A stretch of DNA of 64,000 nucleotides from Plasmodiophora brassicae. Lineage: Eukaryota; Endomyxa: Phytomyxea; Phytomyxea; Plasmodiophorida. The first letter of the stretch is position 1; each line of letters opens with the position of its first letter. The stretch spans positions 992,001 to 1,056,000 of the forward strand of contig CP145418.1 in the NCBI GenBank assembly GCA_036867785.1, given 5' to 3'. Both the position numbers and the translations under genes were made by a program. Shown one piece after another: positions 20,114 through 30,116 of the stretch. The notes under the pieces are model-generated. The model saw only the letters and a program-made list of their open reading frames with translations, was not told the DNA's origin and did no database searches.

Positions 20114-22909
20114 TCATTGTTCGTATAGAGCGGTACGTCCCATCTTTGTGGCGAATGCGAACGCGTGCCGGTCATGGGCCGTTGCGACGATGTGCACAAT
20201 GCCGTCTCCGTCCGCATTGCCATCGATCGTGCGGATTAGACGCCCGGATGGTGGGCAGCCGGCCGTGAAATCGGACGCTGTCGCACAAGCAATGTCCCAG
20301 ATCCGGACAGTGCAATCGTCAGATCCGGTGACAACGAACCTGGAGTCGTAGGACCATTCCATCGCGACGCCTTCCCCAACAATGCCCTGATGGAAAGAAT
20401 GCTGAAACGCGATTCAGACCAGAGAAAGTCATTGTCAGATCAGCACCAAGCGTTCCTACTTTAAGGACAAGAAGCGGTTTCGATCCCAGACGTCTCAAGT
20501 CGCTGATACAGACGCAGCCGTCGGTGCCGGACGTCTGCAAGTATCGCCCATCGTGGGATACGCTCATGCCCCCAATCATATGACGTCCGCGACCGGAATA
20601 CGACCGAATCGTCACGGGCTGTGCAGCAAAGATGTGTTCAGACGCTTCGCATATGAAGACCTATGCGCGGTTGCCATTACGTTTGCTCTGGTGTTCTGTT
20701 CCCGCGTATCCCATATCCACACTCGATCGCTGCCGACTTGATCCTTCTCGGCGCAATAGAGAAACGACGCAGCATAGGCAGATCCTACCGCTACCTGTAA
20801 GTTACAGAACATGAACGACTGCAAACCAGGGTACCATAAGCAGGAACATTCCTGACGAGAAACACCTATTACAAGTGTGAGATCAACGCGGAAATGATCA
20901 GCCACACAACATACACTCCCGTCGCTCTGGTTAACCTTGGCGACCTTTTTCAGCCCAGATGGAGTAAGCTGGTATCGAAACACGGCCGTCTCCTACGATG
21001 CACGTCAGTGGACCTTTGGAACAAGCCCCTGCAGACGTTCGCACTTTGCGGAATCCAACGACCAGCTGGTCTTGGTTGTGGGTGTTCTTGCCGCCGAACA
21101 CAGCATCGAGAACGGTGTCTTCGAACGAAAGCTTAACCTTTTGAATGCTGAGAGTCCGCGCGTTGTGGGCGGTCAGGAAAGGAGACTACAGTGATTCATA
21201 AGGGAAAGTCAGACAGACCAATTTCACTGACACCAAGCACGTGCCTCGTCAGTTGCCAACGCAAATATTGGTTCAACTTCATGGGGCACGAGACGGACAA
21301 CAGCAGAGCATGCTTCAATTGCCGCCTTATGCTTCCCTGACGCACTGTTGTAGATCTGACCACTGATTGTGATACATGTCGTCACGAAGAACCGAACTGT
21401 AAAAATACCTGGACGGTCTTGTCCTCCCCGCCTGTTACAACGAATCTACCACCGCACGTGAACATGGCTTCGGTAACTTTGCCTCTGCGAGTAGAAGCAT
21501 TAGCTCGTTGCCACACGACTACGTGTACATTTCCATACGAGTGCCCCATCAGTCGTTTCTCAGTCTTACTTTTCATATCGAGAAGAACAGGAGGGGAATT
21601 GTCCTGTTCACGTTTCAGGTGGCAGTGACAAGGATCAATGGGTCCCGGATAACGTACACCTCCAACTGAGATGAGCTGGTGACAGTTGTACTCGGAATTG
21701 CCCATGACAACTTCGTTGACGTCTGACTCGCACTGCATGCTCCACGTGCATCGCGCGTGTCCATATCCTACACGGCCGGTTAATAGGAGCATTTTGAAAA
21801 CGGTTTACGATATATACCTAATCTGTAGATCCATTGTGCAGTATCGTCCTGTGACATGCGACAGTTAGATGACGGCAATCTACTCGCGACAGCAGTACAA
21901 GGCACCTCGCCGCATTCCCGACGTATAATGTTCGTCCGTTGAGCGACAGAAGCATGAACGTCGGTCGTACGTTGGCCGGCACGGGTTCGTTTGTGGTCGT
22001 GGACAACAAGCGCTTCTCGCGTCGTTTCAGGGCCATACGTGACGGTGTCATCCCATGCAGCGAAGATGTCAGATGCAGTACGTCCCGGAAGGGACTGAGC
22101 CAGTGCCGACTGAATGCCATATTGTAAATGTGTCGAAAGGAGCAGAACATTAAACGAAAGTCGTACACAGTCGGGGTACCCATTGAGACGAGCAGACTCC
22201 ATGACTAGGTTCCATTCCCACTCTTGGAACGGGACGTGAATACAGTCGTTCGGGCGATGCGGTCCAGACAGTCTTGTCCCGTGCTCGTGCTGAAACAGCC
22301 ATATCTGCCGGGCATACCGCTCCAGATACGGCCTTTCCATCGTGCACTGTCCATCCTGCACCATCTCATCGTGATCGACAGCAGCGTATACTTCCTCGGC
22401 ATCGCACGCAAGCAACTCCAGAACGTGCTGCCTACAGAACGGGGCGACATTCAGCACCGTACAGGGAAAGAAGGTGGCCACTCAGACCTCGGCTGGGGAG
22501 ATAGAGTCTTCGGAAGCCCAACAGACACATGCGGGCGTTGAACGGCGGCCGGCCGATTGAAGTAATGCGTATCCGAGATATCCTTGCCGCACGACATCTC
22601 ATCAAGCAGCACCCATTCGCAGACGTTAGCATTCGGGTCCGGGGTAGCAGCATCACTTCCGTCGTCATCGACGTCCATCACGGCACCCGCCAGTTCGTCA
22701 TCGCTGGTACACCGGGCACATAGGTCCAGGATCTCGTCGCAGATAGCTATAATCTGACACCCGTCGTCAGTTGAGCCAGCGGGCACACATCCTGTTGTAC
22801 AAACAACCTGCGAACGTCTGGCCTGTGCGTTCAGAAGTCGCTGGTAGGCGACCCGATCGGCCTGCGGTCGAACGCTGCGAACGTCATGGCGACCGGCAAC
22901 AGCGCTCAT
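20114..22909 (-). CDS. WD40-repeat protein, multi-exon, not identified
   Basis: The C-terminal exon has clear WD repeats (SYDSRFVVTGSDDCTVRIWD; upstream FTCGGRFVVTGGEDKTVQVF and VSHDGRYLQTSGTDGCVCISD-like units). Upstream exons encode a helical region (HVLELLACDAEEVYAAVDHD) and SLNGRTLYVG, another blade. An N-terminal exon reads MSAVAGRHDVRSVRPQADRV with an acidic DVDDDGSD tract. One intron is supported by frame joining at about 22489-22437. The start at 22909 is a choice between two in-frame Met (the other is 22993). Several exon joints between 21400 and 20600 were not resolved. WD40 propellers are interaction platforms; no specific family could be assigned. Convergent with the 7TM-RGS gene. 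Confidence 0.6.
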
Positions 22910-23102
22910 GGCGGACCGCGCGGTCCGAACACCGATGGCCAGGCGCTCCACGCCTCCACCGCCTGGCGCCTGCAGGCTGTGACCATGCAGCAATTACCCA
23001 TATATACGTGCCAACAGATTCGACAGTACGTCCCTACGAAGACATACTCATAGTAGGCAAATAGGGGTCCGCACGCCTGGATTGAACTGGCCGTATTGTG
23101 AT

Positions 23103-23423
23103 TTACTGTGTCGAAGATGCGTTGACAGATGCCTGAGTGGTCAAGGGCAAGTCGACGACGCCGTCGCCATCGTATTCGGTTAAATGCCCATCGATATTGA
23201 TCGTTGTATGGGACGGGCTCACGGCTGGTGAGACCTGATCGCGGGAGCGCGCACGACCCGACGTCCAGTGCGAGCGGACGCCGCTTAGCGGGCGCGAGGT
23301 CGTCTGCGCTGCAGTAGACGTTGTCGTTGAAGAATTATAGGCGGGGTCGCTTCCCGCCTGTGCGGCAACGACCGCAAGCGTAAACGCACTGCTCGCCGCC
23401 ATTATCCACCAGGCACGTCTCAT
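23103..23423 (-). CDS. Small secreted Ser/Thr-rich protein
   Basis: A single-exon frame of 106 residues from the Met at 23423 (an in-frame Met at 23453 would add ten residues). The start MRRAWWIMAASSAFTLAVVA followed by AQA is a textbook signal peptide. The mature part is rich in Ser, Thr, Ala with no Cys and one NSST N-glycosylation sequon. No known family. It is divergent from RagA with 167 bp between starts. It could be a secreted or wall-associated peptide, or a non-functional frame; the signal peptide is the main support. Confidence 0.5.
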   Translation of the reverse strand: MRRAWWIMAASSAFTLAVVAAQAGSDPAYNSSTTTSTAAQTTSRPLSGVRSHWTSGRARSRDQVSPAVSPSHTTINIDGHLTEYDGDGVVDLPLTTQASVNASSTQ

Positions 23424-23590
23424 ATCGATAGCGTCATTGAACAATGACTCCACGCTGAGTCAACCGAGGACCCTCCCCGCCTTCGAATGAACCAATGGCA
23501 GCATGACGTAACGCCGTGCAGTTTGCCGGCTCTGAGTGGCGCAATCCGCGCGGACGGTCGCGAATCGTGACGGTACGCGCGCGCGTCACG
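23424..23590. promoter_or_regulatory. Shared divergent promoter interval
   Basis: The 167 bp between the start codons of the small secreted protein (minus) and RagA (plus) must hold both promoters and leaders. No TATA-like box was obvious. Confidence 0.3.
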
Positions 23591-24823
23591 ATGAAGAGCA
23601 AGGTCCTGCTGATGGGCAAGTCCGGGTCTGGCAAGACCTCCATGCGGTCGATCATCTTCGCAAACTACCTCGGTGCGTATGCAGTGTGTCGCGCGGGAAC
23701 GATCCTGACGGGTCGTTGCAACAGCGATCGGCACGCAGCGCCTGCTGCCGACACTGGATGTCGAACATAATTACGTACGCTCCGCGATATGGCTCGCAAG
23801 CTGTCCGCTCATTTATCCATGCACAGGTACGATTTCTTGGCAACCTCGTTCTAAATCTGTGGGATTGCGGAGGTCAGGACCGGTTTATGGTATGCACAGG
23901 ATCAATGGGATGATGTCATCTCTGAGCTGACGACGCTGTAGGAGAATTACTTCAAATCACAGAGGGACCATATCTTTCGGAACGTTGAGGTTGGAAGGAA
24001 TTCAAGGTTGCGCTTGGCGGGCACGCTGAGCCGGTTTGTTTCCAGGTTCTGATTTACGTCTTTGATGTAACATCCAAGGAACCCGCAAAGGACGTCGAGT
24101 ACTTCCAGGAATGCCTAGAGGCTATCCGAAGCAAATCGCCTCAGGCGAAGATTTTCTGCTTGATTCACAAGATGGACATGATTCAGACGGATGCCGCCCG
24201 AACGCGGGTGTTCGAAGAACGCCAAGGAGAGTTGACGCATATGGCCGGGGAGCTCGACCTGATCTGTTTCCAGACTTCCATATGGGACGAATCCCTGTAT
24301 AATGCTTGGTCGCGAATCGTGTACACCCTAGTCCCCAATATTGCGCTGCTGGAACGCCAGTTGGCCAAATTCTGCATGGTAACGCCATGTTACGCCTTGC
24401 CGAGGCATTTCTGACGCGAGGCATGTTCTGAAGATTTGTGACGCTGATGAGGTTGTTCTTTTCGAGCGAGCCACGTTTCTTGTCATATCTCACCAGCACC
24501 AGCGAGAGCACTGGGATAGTCACCGCTTCGAGAAGGTGTCGAATATTGTCAAGCAATTTTCTCTGCTCGGGCGGTTCGAAGGATGGCGGTTCGACAGCAT
24601 CGAGATCAAGAACTCCCGATTCACCGCCTTAATATCTCCATTCACGCCAACGGTTTGGTCGTTGCAATCCGTCAGGATATCGTTCTGAGCCTTTGGATGC
24701 GAACAGACTTTCATCATGCTGATTATGTCGGATCCACGAATCCAGGCGGCTGCGACCGTGATGAACATTAAAGTGGCGCGCAAGGTGTTCACCCGGTATT
24801 GCGCTGTTGGTGCGGATGAATGA
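23591..24823 (+). CDS. RRAGA: Rag GTPase A/B (Gtr1 type)
   Basis: Seven exons (23591-23672, 23725-23774, 23827-23889, 23942-23989, 24046-24378, 24434-24652, 24707-24823) join to 303 residues, against 313 in human RagA. The P-loop is GKSGSGKT with the Rag-specific [11 protein letters not shown] after it. Next come [20 protein letters not shown] (G3), the Rag hallmark [19 protein letters not shown] (G4) and the roadblock-like C-terminal half ([30 protein letters not shown]). All six introns are 52-56 nt. With a RagC/D partner, RagA signals amino-acid sufficiency to TORC1 on the lysosome. The last codons ([12 protein letters not shown]) are poorly conserved, so a further tiny 3' exon cannot be excluded. 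Confidence 0.93.
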
Positions 24824-25616
24824 TGTTAACGCAAGACGTCTCCATGTAATGAACAATTCCTGGATGCCTTCATCTCTGAGGAATGTCATTCTTCGTTGCC
24901 GGTTAGCTGGTTGGCGCGGTCGTTTCGAGGTGGCAGTGGGCGCGTGTTAGAGACCTTGCATAATGCTGCTACCGCATACATGATGCTGGGGATGCAGGGT
25001 TCTCCGAACGTCAACATGCACCTCGCATAAGACTACGTTGTGAGCGGTACATTCTCACCGACGCTAAACTTTCGTGCAGTTGGCAAAGCACGACGCCTGC
25101 TTGCAGGGATCGTGTGGTAAACGAAGGCCAAGACAATCCTGCAGCGATAACTTTGTCTGGGTGGTCTCTACATCAGTAAAGGGGCGCTTCCGGTGGAGCT
25201 TGCTACCTAGTTCTAGGCGCTTTCTGCGCCTCGCTCTGGTTACGCGCACCACAACACGGCGGCCGACATTTGGTAAGATGGCGATGTTTGTCCTCCAGCG
25301 CGTAATTTAACGTCACCTCAGGAATTCGTAGCGAATATCGAGCGCGCCCCTTCAACCGGGCATGCACACTGGAGGTACAGGTCGAGACAATCGAGCAAGG
25401 GTCGAAACGGCTCAAGGTTGGGTGCTCTGTCGGCACTCCCATGTTCGACGCTAAGAAGCGAATGTGCTAGCTTGTCAGTGTTGCCACCGTGAACGTGTTC
25501 GTTATGAAAGGAACCCGATCGCACCCTACTGAAGCGCAGACGCAGGAATTTCATTGAACGCCGGATCATTCCAGTTGCCGCTACGAGTAGAAACCGTTCG
25601 CCCAGAGGATGTTTTC
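24824..25616. other. Intergenic region without supported gene
   Basis: About 790 bp between RagA and the next gene. All frames are short on both strands, with no family similarity, no clear exon chain and no obvious repeat. It probably contains the promoter of the downstream gene. Confidence 0.4.
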
Positions 25617-26917
25617 ATGGCATCCTCGTACGACAAGACGCCGAAGAGTCAGTAGGTACTGAAGGGGGCCATGTCGCATGATAGGGGCACCAGGGCTGAT
25701 GGGTTGTTGAACAGTCCCTGGCGCGTCCGTCCTGGTCCGGATCATGTCTGCGGCCAAGTCGGCCGAGCTCGGCAAGGACATGAGCACGGCGAACGTTCCT
25801 GAATCGGAATGGGTCAGTAGAAAGCTGGTCGTCCCGGCGGCCCCGTCCCTTTCCAGGTACGAAACCGCTTGGTTGCATGAGACGTCGTGTTTTCTGTCTC
25901 TGAGTCGTGTATGGAAGGGCGTATGATTCAACGCGATGTGAAACGTCAAAGTTCGATGGCGGTTGTACAATATCAACGCGCACAGGATGCGATCCTCGTG
26001 GATGGCATACTGGAGCAAGTGGATCCAGGGGGCAAAGACTTGTCGCAGGAGAACGAGGCCACCGTCAAGGCATGGATCGAGAACCAGTTCACTGCGCTGT
26101 CCAAACAGATGGGCAGGAATGTTCCCCAGCGTATCGATCTATCGACGCTGCCTACAATGTAATTGTTCGGTACCTGTAAAGCGTCCCTGACTGCTTCGCG
26201 CATAGGTCGGGGATGGCGCTCTTCTCCCGTCCGTCATCTACACGGTATCGCCCCCGGGATCGTTTTATGGCGAATACCCGCTGACCGAAGACGTTCAGCT
26301 CACTGCGCAGTGGGATTGGGATAGTCTCCTGATGGCCCCAACCTTCCTGGGCGGGTACACACTGTTCCGTGACGTTAAGTACAGCGAGGTCGCACATTGC
26401 ATCATCGACGTTCGACTGCTAAAGCGCGCCAACCAACCCTCCATTCAAATCTTCGGGTGGACCGTCTTGCAATTATTCGACGATGACGGGTACACCAACA
26501 TGGGGTCGTTTCAGCTTCCATTGTTCAAAGGCCTGCCTGACCCTGACATTCTCGAAATGATGAGGGCTGAGCCTTTTGCGAACGTTATCAAGCGGGAAAT
26601 GTCAAAGGAAGGCAACAAGAAGCGGAAAGCGGCCAAGAAGCCATTGTTCGAGTTCCTGGAACCATCATCGGCTATGGTTCGCATTGCGGATTCACTGCTG
26701 GAAGACCTGGCGCCAGCCAAGTTGAGCTGGCTTCGGCCAGGACCAGGCGAGCAAGGGTGGCATTTTTGGCCAGAAGCCGCAGAAGCTCTCGAGCCTCATG
26801 TCGACGGACGACCAGTTCGGTGCTGAAGAGTCGATCGTAATGCGACAGGTCTTTGATTATACACCGCCAAGCGCCCTTTGTCCAGTGGTACCGGAAGGTA
26901 TGTATGTATGTAGGTAA
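25617..26917 (+). CDS. Multi-exon gene of unknown function
   Basis: Reading frames join as MASSYDKTPK / IPGASVLVRIMSAAKSAEL across a 67-nt intron (25648-25714 approximately). They then pass through AVVQYQRAQDAILVDGILEQ and WIENQFTALSKQMGRN to a long exon with YPLTEDVQLTAQWDWDSLLM and IFGWTVLQLFDDDGYTNMGS. A 64-nt intron at 26677-26740 leads to FGQKPQKLSSLMSTDDQFGA and a stop at 26917. Two middle joints (about 25857-25951 and 26121-26205) are longer than usual and uncertain. The FGWxxLxLFDxxGxxNxGxxxLPL pattern is reminiscent of C2-like modules such as that in CCDC17, but I cannot name the family with confidence. No signal peptide. Confidence 0.5.
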
Positions 26918-27051
26918 TTCCAAGTATAGAACCGCTACCCGCGCTGCGGCATCCGAGGTCCGCCTCCGCGACGCGATCGAATTGCTTGAACCGCCGCTGT
27001 GGCATCGACTGAGAACCAGTGTGACACGACACCCCGATCCTTACAGGTGAA

Positions 27052-28355
27052 ATGTCCAACGGCAATCGCGCGCATCGAATTGCCTTGTCGTCGGGTATTC
27101 TTCTGACGGTCGTCCTGGCCGTTGGCATCATCGATGCTGCCACGTTCATATCCAAAGAGGGTGCTGAAGTCGTAATCGACGATGTTACACCTCTCGCTCA
27201 ACATTCTCGTACGATACAGCGTATGTTTGAAGATGTCGGCGACGTCGGCATCGTTAAACTGCCTATCATCGGTAGCCATTTACGCCTGATCGTTGATTTT
27301 GTCACTAGCCATTTCCCGTTGGAATACTTTCTGGTATGTCAGCGTACCATGTTGTTAACCTCGGTACCATCTCATGCTTTCCTCAACAGGTTGATGACGC
27401 AGCAAACTGGCTCCTTAGTAATTTCGACGAAGTGGAACACGATGGCACAGTGGGTGACTTTGTACAAGCCCTTGATTACATGAAGATGCGTTCGTTGCCG
27501 GTCACAATGGGTTGGATGCTGCGACGACGATTCCCCGACTGGTTGGACTGTTCGACAAATCGCCCTGCGGTTCGCGAACGCCCACATGCATACCATTTAA
27601 TAGCAGGCCCCATTCGACTTTATCATCTGGCTAAGGAGCTCAGGCGCAAGAAAGGCGAAGCTGAGGAAATATGTAACCTTGTCGTTAGCGGCAGCAGTGC
27701 CTCGCACATCGACGTCCAGCAATGGTCTTCTCTCGGGAACGTACTGCACAATGCCGTACACGGTGGTGAAGAATTCGTTGTCGAGATGCTTCTGCTTCTG
27801 ACCGGCTTCAATGTCAACGCTCAAGCCCGCGATTCCCGTGATTGGGGAGAGACGCCTCTGCATTATGCAGCCAATGGAGCAGATTCTGCCATCGTACGGT
27901 TGCTGCTGCAACACCGCGCTGTTGAAGTCAACGCAATGGGCGACGGTAACTATTTCGCTCCTCTGCATCTGGCCAGTTTGGGCGGCACGGTCGACGTCGT
28001 CAGGGAGCTGCTGAAACATCCAGGCATCAATGTCAACATCGCGTCTACCGGCCAGGACCAATCGACGCCGCTGATATTGGCCGCTCGACAAGGTCGTGCT
28101 GGTATCGTCCAGGAGCTGCTGAAGGCACCCGACATCCTCGTCAATCAACCAACGGCCGCCGCAGTCTTGTCGTATTGGTGGACACCCTTGCACTGGGCCG
28201 CCCATCAGGGTCATTTCGACGTTGTCGACGTGCTGGTGACTGACGCCCGCACTGAGATCAATCCGCGAGATTCACTTGGCCGTACTCCACTTACGCTGTC
28301 CCAGGGGAGCGAGGCCATCGCTGGCATGCTGCGTGCCCATGGGGCCATCGTCTGA
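27052..28355 (+). CDS. Secreted BTB/SKP1-like + ankyrin-repeat protein
   Basis: Two exons (27052-27333 and 27390-28355; 56-nt intron) encode 415 residues. The first 30 form a signal peptide (IALSSGILLTVVLAVGIIDA). Residues about 32-100 match the SKP1/BTB fold start (FISKEGAEVVIDDVTPLAQH, then SRTIQRMFED) and its IVKLPI segment. The C-terminal 200 residues hold about five ankyrin repeats with TPLHYAA, APLHLASLGG, TPLILAARQG and TPLHWAAHQG motifs. SKP1/BTB modules recruit proteins to cullin ubiquitin ligases and ankyrin repeats bind targets, so a secreted fusion could redirect host ubiquitination; that is inference. Secreted ankyrin and SKP1-type proteins are a known expanded class in plasmodiophorids. 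The next downstream feature is the large inverted repeat. Confidence 0.8.
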
Positions 28356-28438
28356 AACACGGTGTGGTCGCCAATACAGACTACAATATAGTCAACTATG
28401 ACTGATCGCATTTCAATGGCCCGTTCTCGGTCGAGCAA
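28356..28438. other. 3' flank of the BTB-ankyrin gene
   Basis: Short AT-richer spacer before the inverted repeat; no feature identified. Confidence 0.3.
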
Positions 28439-28732
28439 GCGATGCCGCCTTGATGCTGAAGGAAGACACGACGTGGGATGCGAACGCCGGCGCGGCAACT
28501 GTGGCGGTCAGTCGCCAGAAGACTGCAAACGAAGCCCCACTTCATATCTACTGCGAGCGTAACGATTTTAGACTGCCGAGGGCGTGAAAGAAGTCGACCC
28601 GAACATCGTTACGCCCGCAGTAGATATGAAGTGGGGCTTCGTTTGCAGTCTTCTGGCGACTGACCGCCACAGTTGCCGCGCCGGCGTTCGCATCCCAGGT
28701 CGTGTCTTCCTTCAGCATCAAGGCGGCATCGC
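28439..28732. repeat. Large near-perfect inverted repeat (2 x 128 bp, 38-bp spacer)
   Basis: The left arm (28439-28566) and right arm (28605-28732) are reverse complements over 128 bp with only two mismatches that I can find (one in the ACGACGTGGG/ACGACCTGGG stretch and one in GCGAGCG/GCGGGCG). The spacer is 28567-28604. A transcript of either strand would fold into one long hairpin. There is no transposase frame, no obvious target-site duplication and no simple-repeat content. Both arms contain short open frames of coding-like composition, so each may derive from a gene fragment. It could be a hairpin-RNA locus, a fold-back element, or a recent palindromic duplication. Confidence 0.9.
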
Positions 28733-29635
28733 GACATGGGCGACCCCGACAGCGGCGTGATCATCCGCGATTCAGCTTGAATCCTTCGAACGCCATTGTC
28801 GCGCGCCAGACGTCGCGATACCGGACACACTACCACCGAGAGGAACGTCCGCGGCTGTTAATTCGATATTACAGATTACGTTAATCACTGCGGGACGTCG
28901 TGTCCGTTGGCAGAGATCGTTGAATGGTGTTCGGAGATGTCACGATCTTCACCTGATCCGTCTATACTCGCGGAAATATGTCGACTCGTGAAGGAGACGC
29001 GCAGATACCGCGATAACGTTCGTTGGCCCTGCTTTTATCAGGGACGACTGCAAGCTCGAGATCCTCCAGACCCTGTATGATGCACTCGTAGCAGGCCACT
29101 TAGGCTTCTGGAAGACACTTCGCTTAGTACAACGTCTCCTCGGCGCCGGAACAAGACCCGTTAACAGGACGGCCGTAGTGTCAGGCGTCGCCCTAATGGC
29201 GCCGGACTAAACGGTTGGCGATCGCGATAACGAAACGAACTCCTGACCCATTGAACGGCACTGTCGGTCTGTTGGGACGGCGGGTGAAACAACCCTATTG
29301 TAGCGACGAACGTTGCCCATTACATACATTGTGCTCTGCAACAATGTGGCGACGTTTGGAAGGGACAGCACAGAGTGATTCAGGACGCCGACAAATAGGT
29401 CGCCCAGCAACCTGGAGTGGGCAAAGGCAGCAGAAACGCTGACCGAGCGATTGACACCGTCGCTGGAGCGGGGCGTGGCCGAACCAGTAAGGCGACAGCG
29501 CACGCAGGGCACGACCAGGAGCGGCAGCGGCACCAGGCTCACACAAAGGGTCATGCTGCCCATCGACAAGTGTGTATTCTATTATTACTAAGCGATCCAA
29601 ACGGGGCCTTCTTCGCCGCCTGAAGGCGTCGCCAG
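28733..29635. other. Gene-poor stretch
   Basis: About 900 bp with only short scattered frames on both strands. The longest (antisense, 29295-29768) overlaps the small cysteine-rich gene and has no protein-like features. No RNA gene was recognised. Confidence 0.4.
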
Positions 29636-29917
29636 TTATCCCATGACGTTCTTGTAGCACCTCCAGCACTTGCACCGGCCGCGATCCACACAGCGGGCGC
29701 TGGTCTCCATCAGCTGTCGGGTGCGGGACTGGAACCTGGCCCCCCAGCGCTTGCACCGGACGGCGCACCCGATGTCCATGTTAGCAGGCGCCATGTTATC
29801 AGGCGCACAGCCGCCGATCAGGTAGTCCACGTTCTGCACGTGGCATCGCTTGGCGGCAGCGCCTTCGACCAGCAGCACCAGGAGGCCGACGAGAACGACA
29901 CCGCGTGACAGCGCCAT
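29636..29917 (-). CDS. Small secreted cysteine-rich protein
   Basis: A single-exon gene of 93 residues. The signal peptide (ALSRGVVLVGLLVLLVEGAA) is followed by a basic mature peptide of about 70 residues with eight Cys spaced C-x11-C-x13-C-x3-C-x20-C-x5-C-x1-C-x2-C. The C-x3-C and C-x1-C pairs are the spacing signature of the cysteine-stabilised alpha-beta fold, although the loop lengths are unusual. Such small, secreted, disulfide-rich proteins are typical effector or apoplastic candidates in biotrophs. No family name can be given. It is divergent from the NT-C2 gene, with 199 bp between starts. Confidence 0.7.
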   Translation of the reverse strand: MALSRGVVLVGLLVLLVEGAAAKRCHVQNVDYLIGGCAPDNMAPANMDIGCAVRCKRWGARFQSRTRQLMETSARCVDRGRCKCWRCYKNVMG

Positions 29918-30116
29918 GAACCTGCCGGCCGGGCGCTGCTATGAAAGCGGAGATCGTTCGCCGACCTCCGACAAACGTCGACCGGCCAGTGACTCGCATC
30001 GATCGCCGCGCGAGAGTCGGGGGCGGGCATGGTCGGTCAGTGCATGCACCAACCTGAGACTGAATGCAGGCGTGAGAGATCGCGGTGGGGCGTCGGTCGT
30101 CGATGACCTGAGGCGC

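Noticed and set aside
25074-25569. Short frames on both strands as genes between RagA and the unknown gene
   Set aside because: No signal peptide, no domain pattern and no consistent exon joins.
28439-28732. Inverted repeat as a DNA transposon
   Set aside because: No transposase frame between or near the arms and no visible target-site duplication; left as an unexplained palindrome.
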